Part shown: positions 43,629 to 50,198 of the stretch, piece by piece
Numbering within the stretch: position 1 is the first letter of the stretch
How the letters are laid out: each line of letters begins with the position of its first letter
DNA from: a virus
DNA length: 58,317 nucleotides
Direction: 5' to 3' (one strand)
IMG/VR virus record: IMGVR_UViG_3300037323_000213
Coordinates: 1-58,317 of that record
Made by a program: the position numbers and the translations under genes
Notes under the pieces: model-generated
Databases searched by the model: none
The model's input: the letters and a program-made list of their open reading frames with translations, nothing else
Told to the model about the DNA's origin: nothing

Positions 43629-44120
43629 ATGTCAAACGAAATCAACATTCAAAGCCTTGTAGATGCAACACTACACGCTGCAAGCACCTCCTCAAGGGTC
43701 GAGGTCATGAAGCAAGAGGAGAAAACTCCTTTGGAAATTTCTGAGAGTCTTATTGGCCATTGGGATCATGGCGAAGGAAGGCAAATCTTGATCGTGGCCG
43801 CCTTGAAAGGAATGCACGACCGGTTAACCAAGGACGTTGGCTGCCTCTCAACCACTTTTTTGGGTTATCATTTTCTGGTCAAACACTATGACAAACGACC
43901 CGAGGCGGTTGACTGGACCCACCTGATGAGAGACGCTCAGACCCTGAGGGATCTGTGGGACTATTTTCTCAGAGTCAACGGCATGGAAATATCTGGTGTT
44001 CAAATACTCCAAGCGTACGATCACTCTTTCTTTCAAGACCTGTTAGGCACGCCCATCAGCGAATTCAAAGCGTTTGGTCTTAACGCTATCGAGTGCGATT
44101 TTGCAGTACCCATCAATTGA
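43629..44120 (+). CDS. Hypothetical protein, 163 aa, intact paralogue of 44592-45083
   Basis: ATG 43629 begins MSNEINIQSLVDATLHAAST. The protein is helical and acidic, with a conserved-looking C-terminal half (LRDLWDYFLRVNGMEISGVQ, then AYDHSFFQDLLGTPISEFKA and FGLNA). The same pattern is found in the amber-interrupted gene at 44592. No outside family is recognised. With the DUF4262-like gene between them, the two paralogues form a three-gene cluster. Confidence 0.72.
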   Translation: MSNEINIQSLVDATLHAASTSSRVEVMKQEEKTPLEISESLIGHWDHGEGRQILIVAALKGMHDRLTKDVGCLSTTFLGYHFLVKHYDKRPEAVDWTHLMRDAQTLRDLWDYFLRVNGMEISGVQILQAYDHSFFQDLLGTPISEFKAFGLNAIECDFAVPIN

Positions 44121-44132
44121 AATCACGGCGTC

Positions 44133-44579
44133 ATGAGCACCAACAACTCCGACAAGCAAGAAATAAAAGACCTGCGCGCTCAAATGGAGCGCGTTGTTCA
44201 GCACCGGGGGTATTACATTCAAGGGGTAGACGACCTGAAGGGCATGTACGCCTACACGTTTGGGCGCAACGACCGAGGACTCGCTGACCTGATTATACTG
44301 CGTTTTAACAATGTACATGCTCGCCTCTTTGGTGAGGCGTTTGCACTGATTGATTTTGGCGAAGAGGGCACCAGCGCTCCCTGCGTTCCAGGCAAGGTCT
44401 ATGAGAGCAGGTACCTGATTTGCAGCGCGGGCTTGAGCCAAGCAATCAAGTTTAAGATCGTGCCCGCCTACACGGGCTATCACGAGGACAAGATTCTGGG
44501 CATCCTCAGCCGGGGCAAGACTTTGAGTGAAGTGAAGCTGCTCGAGATCATTGTTGCTGATGAAAACAACGCGTTTTGA
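44133..44579 (+). CDS. DUF4262-like protein, 148 aa
   Basis: ATG 44133 is 12 nt after the previous stop. The protein has the N-terminal pattern of the DUF4262 family: H-x-G-Y-Y-I-x-G-V..., then MYAYTFGRNDRGLADLIIL, then a helix with R-L-F-G-E-A, and a mainly beta C-terminal part. DUF4262 proteins are of unknown function and are found in bacteria and phages. The match is by eye. It lies between the two paralogues at 43629 and 44592. Confidence 0.6.
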   Translation: MSTNNSDKQEIKDLRAQMERVVQHRGYYIQGVDDLKGMYAYTFGRNDRGLADLIILRFNNVHARLFGEAFALIDFGEEGTSAPCVPGKVYESRYLICSAGLSQAIKFKIVPAYTGYHEDKILGILSRGKTLSEVKLLEIIVADENNAF

Positions 44580-44591
44580 AAGAGACGACCG

Positions 44592-45083
44592 GTGTCCAAC
44601 GAAATCAACATTGAGGGCTTTGTGAACGCCACGCTGAACAAAGCTAGAACTTCAGCCCAGATCGACACGATGCGCGCATCTGGCAAGACCGATACCGAGA
44701 TCGCTCAGGTGGTGCTCAGTGACATTACCTCCGCGGACAAGATGGACATGTTCATCCTCATGCGCTTGATCAACATACACAACCGCATGATCGGCGAGGA
44801 CGTGGGGCTGGACATCACCTTTGCGGGCCACTACCGCTTGATGAGCCACCAGTATCAGCACCCAGATGCCGTTCGATAGATTTGGCTGTTGGACAACACC
44901 CTCACCGTGCGAGACGTGTGGGATCACTTCCTCAGGGTCAACCGCATGGACATGGCGCAGGTGCAAAGGCTGCCCGCGTACGACCACACGTTCTTCCAAG
45001 CCTTGCTGAACACACCCATCAGCAAATTCAAATCCTTTGGCCTAAACGCTGCCGAGTGCTCCTCAACAACACCCACCCTTTGA
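44592..45083 (+). pseudogene. Amber-interrupted paralogue of the 43629-44120 gene
   Basis: From GTG 44592 the frame reads MSNEINIEGFVNATLNKA to HPDAVR, hits TAG at 44877-44879, and continues without other stops (IWLLDNTLTVRDVWDHFLRV, AYDHTFFQALLNTPISKFKS) to TGA 45081-45083. Alignment with the intact paralogue (RPEAVDWTHLMRDAQTLRDL) places the TAG at a Trp codon, a one-base change from TGG. The part after the TAG remains as similar as the part before, so the event is recent or TAG is sometimes read through. Confidence 0.7.
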
Positions 45084-45084
45084 C

Positions 45085-45411
45085 ATGAACCTTTCTCACA
45101 CATCAAAAGAAATGTACCTGGCTGCAACCATCACGCCCAGTGACGACCCGATCTCAAAAACGAGCCACTTGTTTTGCAACTTGCTCGAGCAGATACGGCA
45201 AAACCTGACCGAGGACGTGGGTGGTTTTCCAGAGCTGACCTACACCTTATCGATGCACCACTTTACATTAAGGATGCCCAGTCGGTTTTTGAACGACACC
45301 GTGGACACGGGGCAGTTCAGCGTGTCCCACGACACCGCCAGCGCCTACGTCACCATCAGCCACGGGGACGCGGGGGATCACAGCGCCCCCTCAAACACCA
45401 TCATCTTGTAA
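45085..45411 (+). CDS. Hypothetical protein, 108 aa
   Basis: ATG 45085 overlaps nothing but follows the previous stop by one base. The product has a mixed composition ending SAPSNTIIL. The stop TAA (45409-45411) is followed in the same frame by RIGLDRSFVVLDVFLFEKNT, which reads as natural protein up to TGA 45498. The true gene may therefore have been longer and been cut by this TAA. No family is recognised. Confidence 0.6.
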   Translation: MNLSHTSKEMYLAATITPSDDPISKTSHLFCNLLEQIRQNLTEDVGGFPELTYTLSMHHFTLRMPSRFLNDTVDTGQFSVSHDTASAYVTISHGDAGDHSAPSNTIIL

Positions 45412-45414
45412 CGC

Positions 45415-45498
45415 ATCGGACTCGATCGGTCCTTTGTTGTGCTGGATGTGTTCTTGTTTGAGAAGAACACCCCCACCGCGAGGACGGACCCGCTGTGA
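45415..45498 (+). pseudogene. Possible detached C-terminal fragment of the 45085 gene
   Basis: This 27-codon open stretch is in frame with 45085-45411, lacks a start, and ends in TGA overlapping a GTG start (GTGA, 45495-45498). Composition (VVLDVFLFEKN) is protein-like. Confidence 0.35.
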
Positions 45499-45629
45499 CC
45501 TTGAAAAACGGTACGAATCAATGGTGGTTGCAGGGCAAACAAGTGAACGAAGAAGATGTGATGAGGCAGCAGCCCGTGCTCAAGACCATCACAATTGATG
45601 GGGTCGCGTACACCTTGACGCCTGTGTAA
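45495..45629 (+). CDS. Small protein, 44 aa
   Basis: GTG 45495 overlaps the upstream stop by GTGA, as seen in other coupled pairs here. The product MTLKNGTNQWWLQGKQVNEE ends with KTITIDGVAYTLTPV. The two-part layout, with a Trp-Trp motif and a final hairpin-like strand pair, looks like a small folded beta protein. No family is recognised. Confidence 0.5.
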   Translation: MTLKNGTNQWWLQGKQVNEEDVMRQQPVLKTITIDGVAYTLTPV

Positions 45630-45702
45630 AAAACGAGTTGGCTCAGCGGTGACTCACTGCGACCACATTTACGCTTAATAAAAGCAGAAAGGTAGGTGAG
45701 AC

Positions 45703-46107
45703 ATGAACTGGTTCACCAAGAGAAATGTCGAGTCTTTAACAGAGTCTGCCAAGAAGACTCTCGCGGACTCGCTCGATGTGTGCGAGCACGTCGATGTCGA
45801 TCACAAGGCACTGTTCGAAGTGTCCTACGAGAACGACAGCTTTGGGCGAGAGGGCTACGGGATGTGCCACGTGTGCTCGGAGCACCAGCACACCCAAGTG
45901 GGGCTGGAGGTGCACATGTGCACCGACTGCCAAAAACCGTTTCTAAAGAAAGACGGTGTTTTGTGGCGCTGGTACGACTTCTACTCCGCACAAGGCGATC
46001 AACCTATACCCGTGTGTGGGGTGTGCAGGGCTCTGGCCAAACACAGCCAGAGAATGAAGAAAGACAACGACGACTACAACAGAGAGCAAGGAGACGACGG
46101 TTATTAA
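45703..46107 (+). CDS. Zinc-ribbon-type protein, 134 aa
   Basis: ATG 45703 has AAAGGTAGG upstream. Three Cys pairs are visible: C55-x-x-C58 (MCHVCSE), C73-x-x-C76 (MCTDCQK) and C105-x-x-C108 (VCGVCRA), plus nearby His residues. This is the pattern of one or two zinc-binding ribbons. An acidic N-terminal part and a polar C-terminal tail flank it. Such small proteins often bind nucleic acid or a polymerase; no specific partner is shown by the sequence. Confidence 0.7.
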   Translation: MNWFTKRNVESLTESAKKTLADSLDVCEHVDVDHKALFEVSYENDSFGREGYGMCHVCSEHQHTQVGLEVHMCTDCQKPFLKKDGVLWRWYDFYSAQGDQPIPVCGVCRALAKHSQRMKKDNDDYNREQGDDGY

Positions 46108-46115
46108 AGCCAACT

Positions 46116-46149
46116 GCCCAGGGCGCTGTGTCAACACAGCGCCCTGGGC
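46116..46149 (+). terminator. 15-bp hairpin terminator
   Basis: The arms GCCCAGGGCGCTGTG and complement with loop TCAA are followed by GGCTATGCTTTAATTTTTG. Confidence 0.88.
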
Positions 46150-46171
46150 GGCTATGCTTTAATTTTTGATT

Positions 46172-46236
46172 GGTTAAATACGATTGCAGATTTCTTCAGT
46201 CACATATGGCTTTATTGAGTTAGTACACACAGTACC
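46172..46236 (+). promoter_or_regulatory. Recurrent promoter-like element (copy 5)
   Basis: AAATACGATTGCAGATTTCT, TCAGTCACATATGGCTTTAT, TGAGTTAGTACAC: the first ~45 nt match copy 2 at 38886-38930 nearly base for base. A variant leader hairpin GCTC-CATCAA-GAGC at 46283-46296 precedes the next gene. Confidence 0.6.
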
Positions 46237-46309
46237 AAACTTAAGACATTTGAACCCACCTTTTTTAAAAGGGTTCAACCATGCTCCATCAAGAGCTGAA
46301 AGCAAGACC

Positions 46310-46570
46310 ATGACCACCGCCAACGCTACCAACACCGCCAACAACGCAAACGCTACCAACACCGCCAACGCCACCGATGCCCAGCCAACGATGGCTGACG
46401 TGCAAGCTGCGGCCGAAGCCGCAGCTTGCACCACCACCACCTGGTACGCCGCCCCAACAGTAAAGGTGGTGGGTGGTGTTGTACTCGGAGCTGCCGTTGC
46501 AGCGATCGGGTATTACGCATACCAGCATTTCTATAACGGCAAGACCGCCGTTGCCACTGATCTGGCTTGA
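46310..46570 (+). CDS. PTMADLQ-family membrane protein 1, 86 aa
   Basis: ATG 46310 opens an N-terminal stretch made only of Ala, Asn and Thr with a few others (TTANATNTANNANATNTANA). Then comes QPTMADVQAAAEAA, then a membrane helix at ~53-70 (VVGGVVLGAAVAAIGYYAYQ) and a short polar end. It is the first of four neighbouring genes that share P-T-M-A-D-(L/V)-Q followed by a membrane helix. The N-terminal part would be cytoplasmic or periplasmic depending on insertion. Function unknown. Confidence 0.72.
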   Translation: MTTANATNTANNANATNTANATDAQPTMADVQAAAEAAACTTTTWYAAPTVKVVGGVVLGAAVAAIGYYAYQHFYNGKTAVATDLA

Positions 46571-46571
46571 A

Positions 46572-46637
46572 GATCTCCTCCTGAGCAAGAGGTTAAAAAG
46601 CTTTTCTGGTTTTCTCTTTAACAGGTTAGGAGACAAT
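46572..46637 (+). promoter_or_regulatory. Repeated intergenic leader (copy A)
   Basis: TCCTCCTGAGCAAGAGGTTA followed by AGCTTTT and GGAGACAAT just before ATG 46638. The same layout (CCTCCTGAGCACGAGGTTAA, GGCTTTT, GGAGACAGT) lies before ATG 47771. A small CCTC/GAGG stem may form. Confidence 0.55.
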
Positions 46638-46841
46638 ATGTCTGCAACAAACACTGGTCAGCCGACAATGGCCGACCTGCAGGAGGCTGCCGACAAGGCA
46701 GCCTCAGCCACGCCCAACATGTTTAGCGCCGCCATCGGCGGCGCTAAACTGGGAATCGTTATCGGTACCGTAATTGGTACCGGAGTGATTGTCAGCGGGG
46801 CAGCTCACGCGCTGTCCCGTTTTGTGTTCGGCAACCGCTGA
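46638..46841 (+). CDS. PTMADLQ-family membrane protein 2, 67 aa
   Basis: ATG 46638 has AGGAGACA upstream. The product begins MSATNTGQPTMADLQEAADK and has one membrane helix at ~34-55 (LGIVIGTVIGTGVIVSGAAH) and a short basic end with F-V-F-G-N-R. It shares the P-T-M-A-D-L-Q motif and the C-terminal F-V-F-G with its neighbours. A terminator follows directly. No known family. Confidence 0.75.
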   Translation: MSATNTGQPTMADLQEAADKAASATPNMFSAAIGGAKLGIVIGTVIGTGVIVSGAAHALSRFVFGNR

Positions 46842-46851
46842 ACACGAAGAG

Positions 46852-46867
46852 CCCGCAGAAATGCGGG
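46852..46867 (+). terminator. Short hairpin with T-run
   Basis: CCCGCA-GAAA-TGCGGG followed by TTTCTTTTTTT; a compact rho-independent terminator. Confidence 0.85.
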
Positions 46868-46900
46868 TTTCTTTTTTTCCTCTTCTAAGGAGTATCTCTG

Positions 46901-47704
46901 ATGCTTGTTGTTAAAGCAGATTTTATCTCAATCACCGAAGGACTCAAGTCTTTGGGTGTGATAGTTGGCGACGATGACAATCTAGTGGTTGATCACGTCG
47001 TTGACTACCTGACGGGCAACGACGAGGTCACCTTAATCGTGACAGATGGGGAGTTCAGCGTAAATTTTGAGCTGCCCGCTGATGCCGTTCAGAACCTCGA
47101 ATACCTCCTCTTTGTGAAGAAAGAGGAGGGTGTTGGGTGTATCGTAAGCGTCTCGGGTATCACCGGTAAGCCGGACACCAAATTTGTGAAAATTAAAAAG
47201 GAGTCAGAAATGAGCACGCTCAAAACAATTGAAATAAACGCTAAGGAGTACCAAGACATGATGTCCTTGGCTGCGCAGGCCACGGAAAACACAAACGCGG
47301 CAGCCGTTGCGTTCACCGCTATGATGGCTGCCATGAAAATGGCAGCCACCTCAGCGGCCGAAGCAGCCTCTGCTGCCAACAAGGCAGCTGAGGAGTCCGC
47401 CGCCCTGCTGGCAAGCATTGAAGCAACAGCCCAAGCAGCAATCGCTGCAGCCGCAGCAGCTTCGGCCGCTGAGGTAACGAAGATCGCCGAGCAAGTCAAG
47501 CTGATGGCGGAAGCCATCAGCCAGCAGCGCCAAGCTGCTGCGGCTGCAGGTAAGCCAACCATGGCCGACCTGCAAGACGCAGCTGCTGCGCCGAGCAGTC
47601 AGTGGTACACCCCCACTGCCGCTAAGGCGGTGGGGGCAGCGGTGTTCGTCGCCGCTGCGGCGGCGGGTTATTACACTTACCAGCACTGGGTTGCTGGTAA
47701 GTAA
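46901..47704 (+). CDS. PTMADLQ-family protein 3 with extra N-terminal domain and Ala-rich coiled coil, 267 aa
   Basis: ATG 46901 follows AAGGAGTATCTCTG. Residues 1-100 form an alpha/beta domain (MLVVKADFISITEGLKSLGV). Residues ~104-215 are an Ala-rich helix or coiled coil. AGKPTMADLQDAAAAP and a membrane helix at ~235-255 (AVGAAVFVAAAAAGYYTYQH) follow. An internal ATG at 47210 in the same frame has a strong site (AAAAAGGAGTCAGAA) and would give a 164-aa product lacking the N-terminal domain. The C-terminal G-Y-Y-x-Y-Q-H matches family member 1. Confidence 0.75.
   Translation: MLVVKADFISITEGLKSLGVIVGDDDNLVVDHVVDYLTGNDEVTLIVTDGEFSVNFELPADAVQNLEYLLFVKKEEGVGCIVSVSGITGKPDTKFVKIKKESEMSTLKTIEINAKEYQDMMSLAAQATENTNAAAVAFTAMMAAMKMAATSAAEAASAANKAAEESAALLASIEATAQAAIAAAAAASAAEVTKIAEQVKLMAEAISQQRQAAAAAGKPTMADLQDAAAAPSSQWYTPTAAKAVGAAVFVAAAAAGYYTYQHWVAGK
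47195..47212 (+). promoter_or_regulatory. Internal ribosome binding site and in-frame start
   Basis: AAAAAGGAGTCAGAAATG inside the 267-aa gene has spacing typical of the best ribosome binding sites in this window. The ATG at 47210 is codon 104 of the longer frame. Confidence 0.55.
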
Positions 47705-47770
47705 ACCCATCCTCCTGAGCACGAGGTTAAACGGCTTTTGATATTACTTTGACCAATTTTAGGAGACAGT

Positions 47771-47971
47771 ATGTCTACAGAAAACACCGGTTGGCCGACG
47801 ATGGCCGACTTGCAGAAACAAGCAGAGGAATTTGCAGTCACCCCCAAGTGGGCGGCGGCGAAAACGGTCACCCGCGTGGCGGTGACGGTGGTGGCCGCCA
47901 TCGCGGTGACCACGGTCATCGTGCGCAGCGCAGGTGCGCTGTCCGACTGCGTCTTTGGCGCGCACGACTGA
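47771..47971 (+). CDS. PTMADLQ-family membrane protein 4, 66 aa
   Basis: ATG 47771 has AGGAGACAG upstream. The product MSTENTGWPTMADLQKQAEE is followed by a membrane helix at ~32-54 (VTRVAVTVVAAIAVTTVIVR) and ends CVFGAHD. Start region, leader and F-G ending are all like member 2, so the pair 2 and 4 are the closest relatives. It is the last member and is followed by a terminator. Confidence 0.75.
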   Translation: MSTENTGWPTMADLQKQAEEFAVTPKWAAAKTVTRVAVTVVAAIAVTTVIVRSAGALSDCVFGAHD

Positions 47972-47974
47972 GAG

Positions 47975-48023
47975 AGAAGCACCCCCGACCCCTCTGCTCA
48001 GGCAGGGCGTTGGAGGTGCTTCT
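47975..48023 (+). terminator. Terminator after the PTMADLQ cluster
   Basis: The arms AGAAGCACC and GGTGCTTCT with a structured loop are followed by a run of eight or more T. Confidence 0.85.
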
Positions 48024-48039
48024 TTTTTTTTGTTTAAAC

Positions 48040-48110
48040 CGAATCGGATTGCAGAGTATCACAGTCACTTATTACCTTCTTGGTCTACGGCACTGAGCCA
48101 CTAAAAATAC
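48040..48110 (+). promoter_or_regulatory. Diverged promoter-like element (copy 6)
   Basis: GATTGCAGAGTATCACAGTC followed by ACTTATTACC shares GATTGCAGA and CAGTCAC with copies 2 and 5 but lacks the GTTAGT block. It lies ~100 nt before ATG 48159. Confidence 0.4.
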
Positions 48111-48158
48111 AGTGTATCATCATCGCATAGACCCGCCCTCTCACAACTCAAGGTTAAA

Positions 48159-48527
48159 ATGAAACCTGTTCACTTCAGAGGGGTCAACTACGACCCCTTG
48201 CTTCTTGTTCAACTGGTGACACGAGGCACGCGCCAGATCGTGCACACCAACAACATCGTGACGCTCATTGCCTCTCGCTCCTGCGCGGTGTGCATCGCGG
48301 TGGTCGTGGACACCAAGTACCACCTCTTGACGGGTTGCTTGGCACCCAACCAGGACTTTCACAACCTAGTCACCATTGGGGAGCACCAGCTCAGGCAAGC
48401 AGAGGCACCCCAGATGCAGTACGGCGAGCGCCGACAAGCCGCTCGCCAGGTGGTTGCCACAGAGCGGGACTTCACCCCGCACCTGAGCAGCCAGCCCAAC
48501 ATGCGCAACGCACCGCGCATTCGCTAG
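48159..48527 (+). CDS. Hypothetical protein, 122 aa
   Basis: ATG 48159 follows CAAGGTTAAA. The N-terminal part is a mixed alpha/beta sequence with a hydrophobic strand (RSCAVCIAVVVDTKYHLLTG). The C-terminal ~45 residues are polar, Gln- and Arg-rich and probably disordered. No family is recognised. It is the last accessory gene before the tail genes; stop is TAG. Confidence 0.65.
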   Translation: MKPVHFRGVNYDPLLLVQLVTRGTRQIVHTNNIVTLIASRSCAVCIAVVVDTKYHLLTGCLAPNQDFHNLVTIGEHQLRQAEAPQMQYGERRQAARQVVATERDFTPHLSSQPNMRNAPRIR

Positions 48528-48643
48528 AACCCTTATTTCACCCGCTGGCTTGGTCGGGACTGCTTGCATGCAAGCAAAATCCAAGCCACCTCAAAAGTTT
48601 AAGCGCTTAAACTTTATCTTGTCATCATCAAAGGAAATTCATC

Positions 48644-49105
48644 ATGGCTACCAAACTCTCAGACACCATCAAGGACCTCTCGACCAAGCTGGCCGAAAAG
48701 TTCACCATCGTCGATGGCAAACTCGTCATTGACCCTGATGCGTACACCCAGACCCTGCCCGAGAACATCTCGGTAGAAACGCTCAAGCAAGTCCACGATC
48801 ACAACAGCAACTTCTACCCCGCCGTAAGCCTGGCAGCAGGCAACGCTGCTCGACAAGCCATGGCGCTGGACAAGACCATTGAGGAGATGCACGTGGAGGT
48901 CCCCATGCTGGGTGGGGATCGGTTCAATTTGACGGCGCACCGCTCGCGCACGTTTCCAATCCCCAAGAGCGACAAAGTCACGCTGCAGTACGGGACCTTG
49001 TCGGCCACGCTGGTGACCCAGTCCGCCCGCGCCAGCCGGGGTGCCATGAACCACGTGCGCGACTACCTGGCCGCAGAAGCCCTGAAGGTCTTGGGCGGCA
49101 AGTAA
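48644..49105 (+). CDS. Putative virion protein, 153 aa
   Basis: ATG 48644 has CAAAGGAAATTCATC upstream. The soluble protein starts with a helix (ATKLSDTIKDLSTKLAEKFT), has a central NISVETLKQVHDHNSNFYPA segment and a beta-rich part (KVTLQYGTLSATLVTQSARA). It lies next to, but convergent with, the tail tube gene, sharing a hairpin terminator. Position suggests a tail-related component; no family is assigned. Confidence 0.7.
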   Translation: MATKLSDTIKDLSTKLAEKFTIVDGKLVIDPDAYTQTLPENISVETLKQVHDHNSNFYPAVSLAAGNAARQAMALDKTIEEMHVEVPMLGGDRFNLTAHRSRTFPIPKSDKVTLQYGTLSATLVTQSARASRGAMNHVRDYLAAEALKVLGGK

Positions 49106-49121
49106 ACCCTCTAACAAACAG

Positions 49122-49169
49122 CATAAGCCCCCACCCCCTGCTGTCAATGGCAAGGGGTGGGGGCTTATG
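49122..49169. terminator. Bidirectional hairpin between convergent genes
   Basis: A perfect 16-bp stem (CATAAGCCCCCACCCC and complement) with a 16-nt loop and a T-run on the plus side lies between the genes ending at 49105 and 49189. Confidence 0.88.
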
Positions 49170-49188
49170 GCGCAGCTTTCTTTTTTGC

Positions 49189-50052
49189 TTAAGAGCGCAG
49201 CACCGCAGTGCTGGTCAGCCCGTCGATGTTTTCTTTGTAGCCCGCAATGTCCGCTGCCTTCACGTTGACATCGATGTCGTTCATGTACGCTGGGCGCAGG
49301 TACGGGTTGGCGTTGGTCAAGTTCACCTTGTCCAGCAGCGTTTGGGCAAAGGCGCGCACGCCGTTGCCCGTTTGCGACACGCCGGAGAACTTGATCGACA
49401 GCTCAGAGACCTCGCCCGCAGAGGTGAGGTCGCGCTTACCGATGATGTCTCCCGTGGACATGGGGTACATGTTCGTCGTGAGCCACGCCTTGGACACGAG
49501 GGTGTGGGTGGGGTCCGGCTCAAAGAACAGCATGGTCGCACCATACATGTCCGCCAACAAATCCCCGGGGCGCACCGCGGGCAGCGTGGAGATGCCTGGT
49601 ACTTTGGAGTCCGGGTCCATGATCAGCATCGTGATCCAGTCGTGCAAGAAGCTCTGGATGGGGCGCCCGTACTTGTCGGTAAACGCAAAGGTGGGCTCCG
49701 TCCTCGTGCGCGTCACGTTCGTGGGGTCTTGCTGCATCTCACCGGCACCCGACACCGCGGTCTCTTGTGCGTCTACGGTCAGGCCTGCGTTAAAGCCCTC
49801 GATGTTCTTCGCGTGCACCTCCACCATGGCCTTCAAAGCACCCCGGTAGGCCTGTGGGTCGTCCATGAAATCAAAGCCCCGGGGGGCCTCAATCAGCAAG
49901 CACACCAAGTTGCGGCGCACGTAGTTTTGGTTGCTCACCCACTCGGCCAAATTGGGCGAGTAGGAGTTTTGCCCACCGTAGCGCAGGTCCAGCATGGGCG
50001 AGTGCCCCGTGGCGTAGCCGGTGTTTAAGACGGCTTGATCAAGTCGTGCCAT
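49189..50052 (-). CDS. Probable tail tube protein, 287 aa
   Basis: The start is ATG complement 50052 (MARLDQAVLNTGYATGHSPM) with AAAGATT upstream. The protein is compact and beta-rich, with the features of contractile-tail tube proteins: a loop with NAGLTVDAQET, a strand-rich middle (YGRPIQSFLHDWITMLIMDP, YGATMLFFEPDPTHTLVSKA) and a last part after STGDIIGKRDLTSAGEVSEL. It lies downstream of the sheath gene on the same strand, the usual sheath-then-tube order. The assignment rests on this context and size. Confidence 0.7.
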   Translation of the reverse strand: MARLDQAVLNTGYATGHSPMLDLRYGGQNSYSPNLAEWVSNQNYVRRNLVCLLIEAPRGFDFMDDPQAYRGALKAMVEVHAKNIEGFNAGLTVDAQETAVSGAGEMQQDPTNVTRTRTEPTFAFTDKYGRPIQSFLHDWITMLIMDPDSKVPGISTLPAVRPGDLLADMYGATMLFFEPDPTHTLVSKAWLTTNMYPMSTGDIIGKRDLTSAGEVSELSIKFSGVSQTGNGVRAFAQTLLDKVNLTNANPYLRPAYMNDIDVNVKAADIAGYKENIDGLTSTAVLRS

Positions 50053-50146
50053 AATGACAAATCTTTCGTTAAATGGAAAATTCAAGCACCCTGGGATGCT
50101 TGTCGCAATTGGAAATCAAAAAAACACTGTGTGCTGCAAGGTGATT

Positions 50147-50179
50147 GCAGCCCAGTGACCTCAAAGGTCACTGGGCTGC
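50147..50179. terminator. Hairpin between sheath and tube genes
   Basis: A 14-bp perfect stem (GCAGCCCAGTGACC and complement) with loop TCAAA; on the minus strand it lies after the sheath gene and may lower transcription into the tube gene or stabilise the sheath mRNA. Confidence 0.75.
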
Positions 50180-50198
50180 ATGCTGCCTTATTTTTTGC

